Assembly (NCBI GenBank): GCA_902799685.1
Contig: CADCBO010000021.1
Coordinates: 18,759-82,758 of the forward strand
Direction: 5' to 3'
Source of the DNA: an uncultured Bacteroidales bacterium
GTDB lineage: Bacteria > Bacteroidota > Bacteroidia > Bacteroidales > Bacteroidaceae
Length of the DNA: 64,000 nt
The notes below the pieces were generated by a model. The model saw only the letters and a program-made list of their open reading frames with translations. It was not told the DNA's origin and searched no databases. Positions 60,622 to 64,000 of this stretch are shown one piece after another. The position numbers were made by a program, and so were the translations under genes. Each line of letters begins with the position of its first letter. The stretch's first letter is position 1.

Positions 60622-63252
60622 ATGAAAAGAACCGCTTTGATCTCATGCCTTGCTTTGGCTGCAATGATGCTGCCCGGCTGCAAGGCCCAGAATTACGAGT
60701 ATCCATTCCAGAATCCCAATCTTAAAGTCGATAAGAGGGTGGACAATCTGCTTTCACTTCTTACCCCACAGGAGAAGATTGGCCTTATGATGAACGGTTC
60801 AATATCAATTGACCGTTTTGACATACCTGCCTACAACTGGTGGAATGAGGCTTGCCATGGTATCTGCTATGACGATGTCACCGTATTCCCGCAGGTGATA
60901 GCCTTAGGTGCCACATTCGATGCACCCCAGCAGTTGGAGATCTACACTGCCGTATCCGATGAGGCTCGCGCCGTATGGAACACCACAAACCATCATCAGA
61001 TGGGCGTAAACCAGACCAACAGCAGCATCTGGCATCAGGGACTCTCATTCTGGTGCCCCAACGTGAACATATTCCGTGATCCCCGCTGGGGACGCGGCCA
61101 GGAGACTCCGGGTGAGGATCCCTATCTGAACGCCGTTATGGGTACCCAGACCGTAAAGGGTATGCAGGGCAATGACAAGAAATACCTTAAGCTGCACTCA
61201 TGCGCCAAGCACTATGCAGTTCACAGCGGTCCTGAGCCTCTGCGTCACCAGTTCAACGTGAGCGTATCAGGACGTGACCTTTGGGAGACCTACCTGCCGG
61301 CATTCAAGAGCCTGGTACAGGATGGAAACGTGCAGGAGGTTATGTGCGCATATCACCGTTACGAGGGTGAGCCCTGCTGCGCCAGCGACCGTCTGCTGCA
61401 GGACATATTGCGTAACAAGTGGGGATTCAAGGGTCTGGTAGTAACAGACTGCGGTGCTATAGGTGACTTCTTCAACGCCCGCCAGCACGGCACCCATAAG
61501 GATGCCGCAAGCGCATCGGCCGACGCAATACTTTCAGGTGCCGATATTGAGTGCGGTACAAGCTACCGTGCACTTGCCCAAGCAATGGAGCAGGGACTCA
61601 TTACCGAGGCCGACATAGACGTGAACGTACGCCGTATCCTAAAGGCACGCTTTGAGTTGGGTATGTTTGATCCTGCCGAGAACCTGCCTTGGGCAAACCT
61701 GGGTCTTGATGACCTGAGCAGCCCCGCTCATACCGCTCTTGCCAGCAAGGCTGCCCATGAGGCAATCGTCCTGCTCAAGAACCAGAACAATATCCTGCCG
61801 CTGAGCAAGAACAAGAAGATTGCCGTGGTAGGTCCCAATGCCGATGACGCCCGCGTTATCCTGGGCAACTACAACGGTTATCCCACAGCAGCCAATGCCA
61901 AGACCATCCTGGACGGAATCCGTGAGGCTGTTCCCGGTGCCGAGATCATCTATGAGAAGGGTTGTGACCTGAACGCCGCATCAATCACCACACACTATGT
62001 AGGTCAGATAAACGGCGGCAAGGGTCTGCATGCAGAGTACTATAACACTCTGGATTGGACCGGCAATGTTGTAGCCCGCGTTGACTATGACGAGCCTCTG
62101 AGTCTCAACACCACATCTCCTGCTTTGGCACGTGAGGACTGCCCCTGGGCCGAGGGAGTTAACATGACCGGTTTCTCAGCCAAGTATACGGGCAGCTTTA
62201 CAGCCGATTATACCGGTGATATGGTTTACAATGTTCGCGGAAGCTCACGCTACACATTCAAGGTAAACGGTAAGACCATTGCAGAGAATGCTGGTCAGGG
62301 TGGTGGCCGTGGCGGATTCGGCGGATTTGGCGGATTCGGCCGTGGCGGTGCTCCCGCAACCACATTCAAGGTAGAGAAGGGCAAGACTTACGATATCTCA
62401 ATTGAGCTCAGCCAGCCCGAGGCCCGTTCGGCTTCATTCTCATTCGATATCTACAGCCGTGGTCCGGTTGACTTTGCAAAGGTCGTTGAGAAGGTTTCAA
62501 AGACTGACGTAATAATAATGGTAAGCGGTATCTCATCGGACATAGAGGGTGAGGGACATGACCGTTCATCGATAGAACTCCCCGAGGTTCAGCAGCAGCT
62601 TCTTGCCGAGCTTGACGCTACCGGCAAGCCAATTGTTCTGGTTAACGTATCAGGCAGCGCCATAGGATTCGGAAACGTGGAGAGCAAGTACGACGCTCTT
62701 ATCCAGGCTTGGTACGGCGGTCAGGCAACCGGTCAGGCTGTAGCCGATGTACTGTTCGGCAACTACAATCCTGCAGGCCGTCTGCCGGTTACCTTCTACG
62801 CATCTACAGACCAGCTGCCCGATTTCCAGGACTACTCTATGAACAACCGCACCTACCGTTACTTCAAGGGTCAGCCCCTGTACGCTTTCGGTTACGGACT
62901 GAGCTACACCACTTTCAGCTACGGTGACGCCACGACATCGGGCAAGGCCAAGAATATGACTTTGACCGTTCCCGTTACCAATACAGGTAAGAAAGATGGC
63001 GATGAGGTAATCCAGGTTTATGTAAAGGCTCTTGACAATGCCGACGCTCCCATCAAGTCTCTGGCAGGATTCGCCCGCGTAAACATAGCCGCCGGTCAGA
63101 CACAGAGCGTGACCGTTGAGCTTAACAAGGACGCATTCAGCTTCTACGATGAGGCAACCGATGGTCTTAAGTTCCGTCCCGGCCGCTACGCCATCCTTTA
63201 CGGCGGCTCATCGCTTGACAAAGATCTTAAGAGCATCGAGGTGAAGCTCTGA
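60622..63252 (+). CDS. GH3 beta-xylosidase-like lipoprotein, second paralogue
   Basis: This 876-residue lipoprotein (lipobox MLPGC, C20) is a close paralogue of the GH3 at 45153, with the same domain order. The nucleophile is D276 in VVTDCGAIGDFF; the second Asp of the paralogue is Gly here. 'SCAKHYAVHSGPEPLRHQFNVSVSGRDLWETYLPAFKSL' matches. The PA14-like domain carries a Gly/Phe run at about 557-577. The C-terminal fibronectin III-like domain is present. The different acceptor-side residues suggest a somewhat different substrate. It is separated by its own promoter-like elements and terminator. Confidence 0.93.
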   Translation: MKRTALISCLALAAMMLPGCKAQNYEYPFQNPNLKVDKRVDNLLSLLTPQEKIGLMMNGSISIDRFDIPAYNWWNEACHGICYDDVTVFPQVIALGATFDAPQQLEIYTAVSDEARAVWNTTNHHQMGVNQTNSSIWHQGLSFWCPNVNIFRDPRWGRGQETPGEDPYLNAVMGTQTVKGMQGNDKKYLKLHSCAKHYAVHSGPEPLRHQFNVSVSGRDLWETYLPAFKSLVQDGNVQEVMCAYHRYEGEPCCASDRLLQDILRNKWGFKGLVVTDCGAIGDFFNARQHGTHKDAASASADAILSGADIECGTSYRALAQAMEQGLITEADIDVNVRRILKARFELGMFDPAENLPWANLGLDDLSSPAHTALASKAAHEAIVLLKNQNNILPLSKNKKIAVVGPNADDARVILGNYNGYPTAANAKTILDGIREAVPGAEIIYEKGCDLNAASITTHYVGQINGGKGLHAEYYNTLDWTGNVVARVDYDEPLSLNTTSPALAREDCPWAEGVNMTGFSAKYTGSFTADYTGDMVYNVRGSSRYTFKVNGKTIAENAGQGGGRGGFGGFGGFGRGGAPATTFKVEKGKTYDISIELSQPEARSASFSFDIYSRGPVDFAKVVEKVSKTDVIIMVSGISSDIEGEGHDRSSIELPEVQQQLLAELDATGKPIVLVNVSGSAIGFGNVESKYDALIQAWYGGQATGQAVADVLFGNYNPAGRLPVTFYASTDQLPDFQDYSMNNRTYRYFKGQPLYAFGYGLSYTTFSYGDATTSGKAKNMTLTVPVTNTGKKDGDEVIQVYVKALDNADAPIKSLAGFARVNIAAGQTQSVTVELNKDAFSFYDEATDGLKFRPGRYAILYGGSSLDKDLKSIEVKL

Positions 63253-63253
63253 T

Positions 63254-63290
63254 AAAAAATTAGCCTGCAGATTTGCAGGCTAATTTTTTT
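63254..63290 (+). terminator. Terminator after the second GH3
   Basis: A 16-bp stem ending TAGCCTGCA / TGCAGGCTA (63254-63269 with 63274-63289), 4-nt loop, and a T-run. Confidence 0.93.
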
Positions 63291-63358
63291 TACTCAAAGT
63301 ATTCAAATACACGGGTGATGGCGCTAATCAATTTCCTTTTTTTTCGTAATAGATAAAT

Positions 63359-63370
63359 AATAGTAGGAAT
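63359..63370 (+). repeat. Direct repeat, left copy (12 bp)
   Basis: AATAGTAGGAAT, identical to 63776-63787. The two copies enclose the AraC pseudogene and its promoter (405 bp between). Confidence 0.6.
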
Positions 63371-63418
63371 AAATAATCTATTCTTATTTTAGAGTAACAT
63401 TCGTGCGGATAATCCGCG

Positions 63419-63716
63419 CTACCTTTGCATCCAGAAACTCATCAAAAATTCAACGATATCTTTCACGAGCGTCGACAGGCGGTTCGGGGTGAGATGCAGC
63501 CTGTCTGCATAGAACGATATCTGGTGTTCTTCTCATATTGGCCGTATACACTGCACGGCCCTCCCGGACAAGCAATATCCGGCCCTCCTGGGTTCGGAAA
63601 GGTTCGTTGAGATGGCTCAGGTATTTCCTGGATCGGCTGGTATCAGGTACGAACGGAGTCCCTTCCTGCATGAGAAGAACGGGAATCTCAGGCTCTTGGG
63701 CTTTTGACTTTTTCAT
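63419..63716 (-). pseudogene. AraC-family regulator remnant with internal deletion
   Basis: The minus frame from 63716 starts MKKSKAQEPEIPVLLMQEGT and contains 'EGRILLVREGRAVYTANMR', like the N-terminal sensor of Bacteroidales AraC regulators. After about 60 residues it loses sense (stop at 63450). In another frame the bases 63529-63419 read 'HQISFYADRLHLTPNRLSTLVKD', the first helix-turn-helix of an AraC DNA-binding domain, then stop. So the middle (about 150 residues) and the end are missing. The promoter is intact. It would once have been a neighbouring regulator, perhaps for the GH3. Confidence 0.65.
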
Positions 63717-63731
63717 CGCGGTAAGTTTGTG

Positions 63732-63763
63732 CAAAAATAAATCAATAAGTCAAAACAGTCAAG
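63732..63763 (-). promoter_or_regulatory. Promoter of the AraC remnant
   Basis: On the minus strand CTTG (63760-63763), 20 nt, TATTTTTG (63732-63739), a full -7 match, 15 nt from the ATG at 63716. Confidence 0.6.
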
Positions 63764-63775
63764 TATCGCACGTAG

Positions 63776-63787
63776 AATAGTAGGAAT
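63776..63787 (+). repeat. Direct repeat, right copy (12 bp)
   Basis: AATAGTAGGAAT, identical to 63359-63370. Confidence 0.6.
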
Positions 63788-64000
63788 CATTAAGATTCAG
63801 CTATTTCCCGACGCAGAAGTTACTATCTGCAAATATAAGTGACTGATAATCAACGTAAATGCCTTTGTTTTAGGGTAACTAAAGTGACTCCGAGGGACGG
63901 TTGGGAATAAACTAAACTGCACCATATTCAAACTTATCTGCCCCTTTCTCTTTCTTTTTTGGACGGCACACAAATCAAATGTTACGCGGAATCGTGGAAC
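63788..64000. other. End region without a supported gene
   Basis: A minus-strand frame is open from the window edge to about 63797 (67 codons), but its translation has no recognisable motif. A minus-strand TATATTTG (63830-63837) is another -7 match. A plus ATG at 63979 has only 22 nt before the edge. I cannot support a gene here. Confidence 0.4.

Noticed and set aside
63425-63610. Plus-strand 61-codon frame after the second GH3
   Set aside because: It is antisense to the AraC remnant. The apparent TACCTTTG -7 at 63420-63427 also has no -33.
63797-64000. Open minus-strand frame to the window edge
   Set aside because: 67 codons without motif or start; may be chance or the end of a gene outside the window.

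Overview
The window (64 kb, mixed strands, moderate GC) comes from a member of the Bacteroidota, most likely order Bacteroidales and perhaps close to Prevotellaceae. Support for this: promoters of the Bacteroidetes type (-33 TTTG, about 19-20 nt, -7 TAnnTTTG); a PPi-dependent phosphofructokinase; an Hc1-type histone-like protein; a Porin_10 type porin; DUF4468, golvesin-like and fimbrillin-like proteins; C-terminal tails resembling type IX secretion signals; and xylan-type glycoside hydrolases (two GH3, GH30, GH97). The genus cannot be fixed from sequence reading alone. I saw no tRNA, rRNA, CRISPR array, insertion sequence or phage genes.

Layout. 1-3880: glycine cleavage genes gcvPA (5' end outside the window), gcvPB and lpdA, tightly coupled. 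4053-8231: a 1392-residue secreted protein of unknown function. 8518-15783 (minus strand): a Gly/Phe-rich secreted protein, then a possible operon of a 90-aa protein, an amidase/golvesin-like protein, a 105-aa protein and YgiQ, preceded by a diacylglycerol-kinase-type lipid kinase. 15893-22603 (plus): a putative outer-membrane barrel protein, pfp, a GH25 lysozyme, a Tyr/Ser-rich secreted protein and a FadL/OmpP1-type barrel. 22666-26772 (minus): DUF4468, a degenerate J-domain membrane protein, a porin and a Gfo/Idh/MocA oxidoreductase. 27037-27210: histone-like protein. 27416-32885 (minus): a complete RND efflux operon. 33865-35211: an M20 dipeptidase. 35402-41237 (minus): a complete MacAB-TolC-type operon with two permeases.

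41486-45057: a fimbrillin-like lipoprotein overlapping a C10 (streptopain-type) protease. 45153-47807: a GH3 lipoprotein. 48006-49643: a BlaI/BlaR1-type regulator pair with a palindromic operator; the expected TonB-like C-terminal part of the sensor is in another frame. 49640-51953 (minus): a three-gene coupled operon of a Fur-family regulator, a QueH/5-formyltetrahydrofolate cyclo-ligase fusion and an EFR1-type flavodoxin/ferredoxin. 52042-54591: GH30. 54654-56174: guaA. 56223-56768: a zinc-ribbon membrane protein. 56850-60541: GH97 overlapping an ABC exporter. 60622-63252: a second GH3. 63419-63716: a decayed AraC-family regulator that keeps its promoter.

Functional themes are envelope transport (two complete tripartite pumps), xylan or other plant-glycan use (GH3, GH30, GH3, with GH97 between) and central metabolism. 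The most unusual non-coding signal is a heptamer tandem repeat (AATTGAG on the transcribed strand) at five places, four of them at or just after a stop codon. Other items of interest are the QueH/cyclo-ligase fusion, the split BlaR1-TonB gene, a row of three hairpins, a REP-like palindrome pair, and Gly/Phe-rich segments in three secreted proteins.
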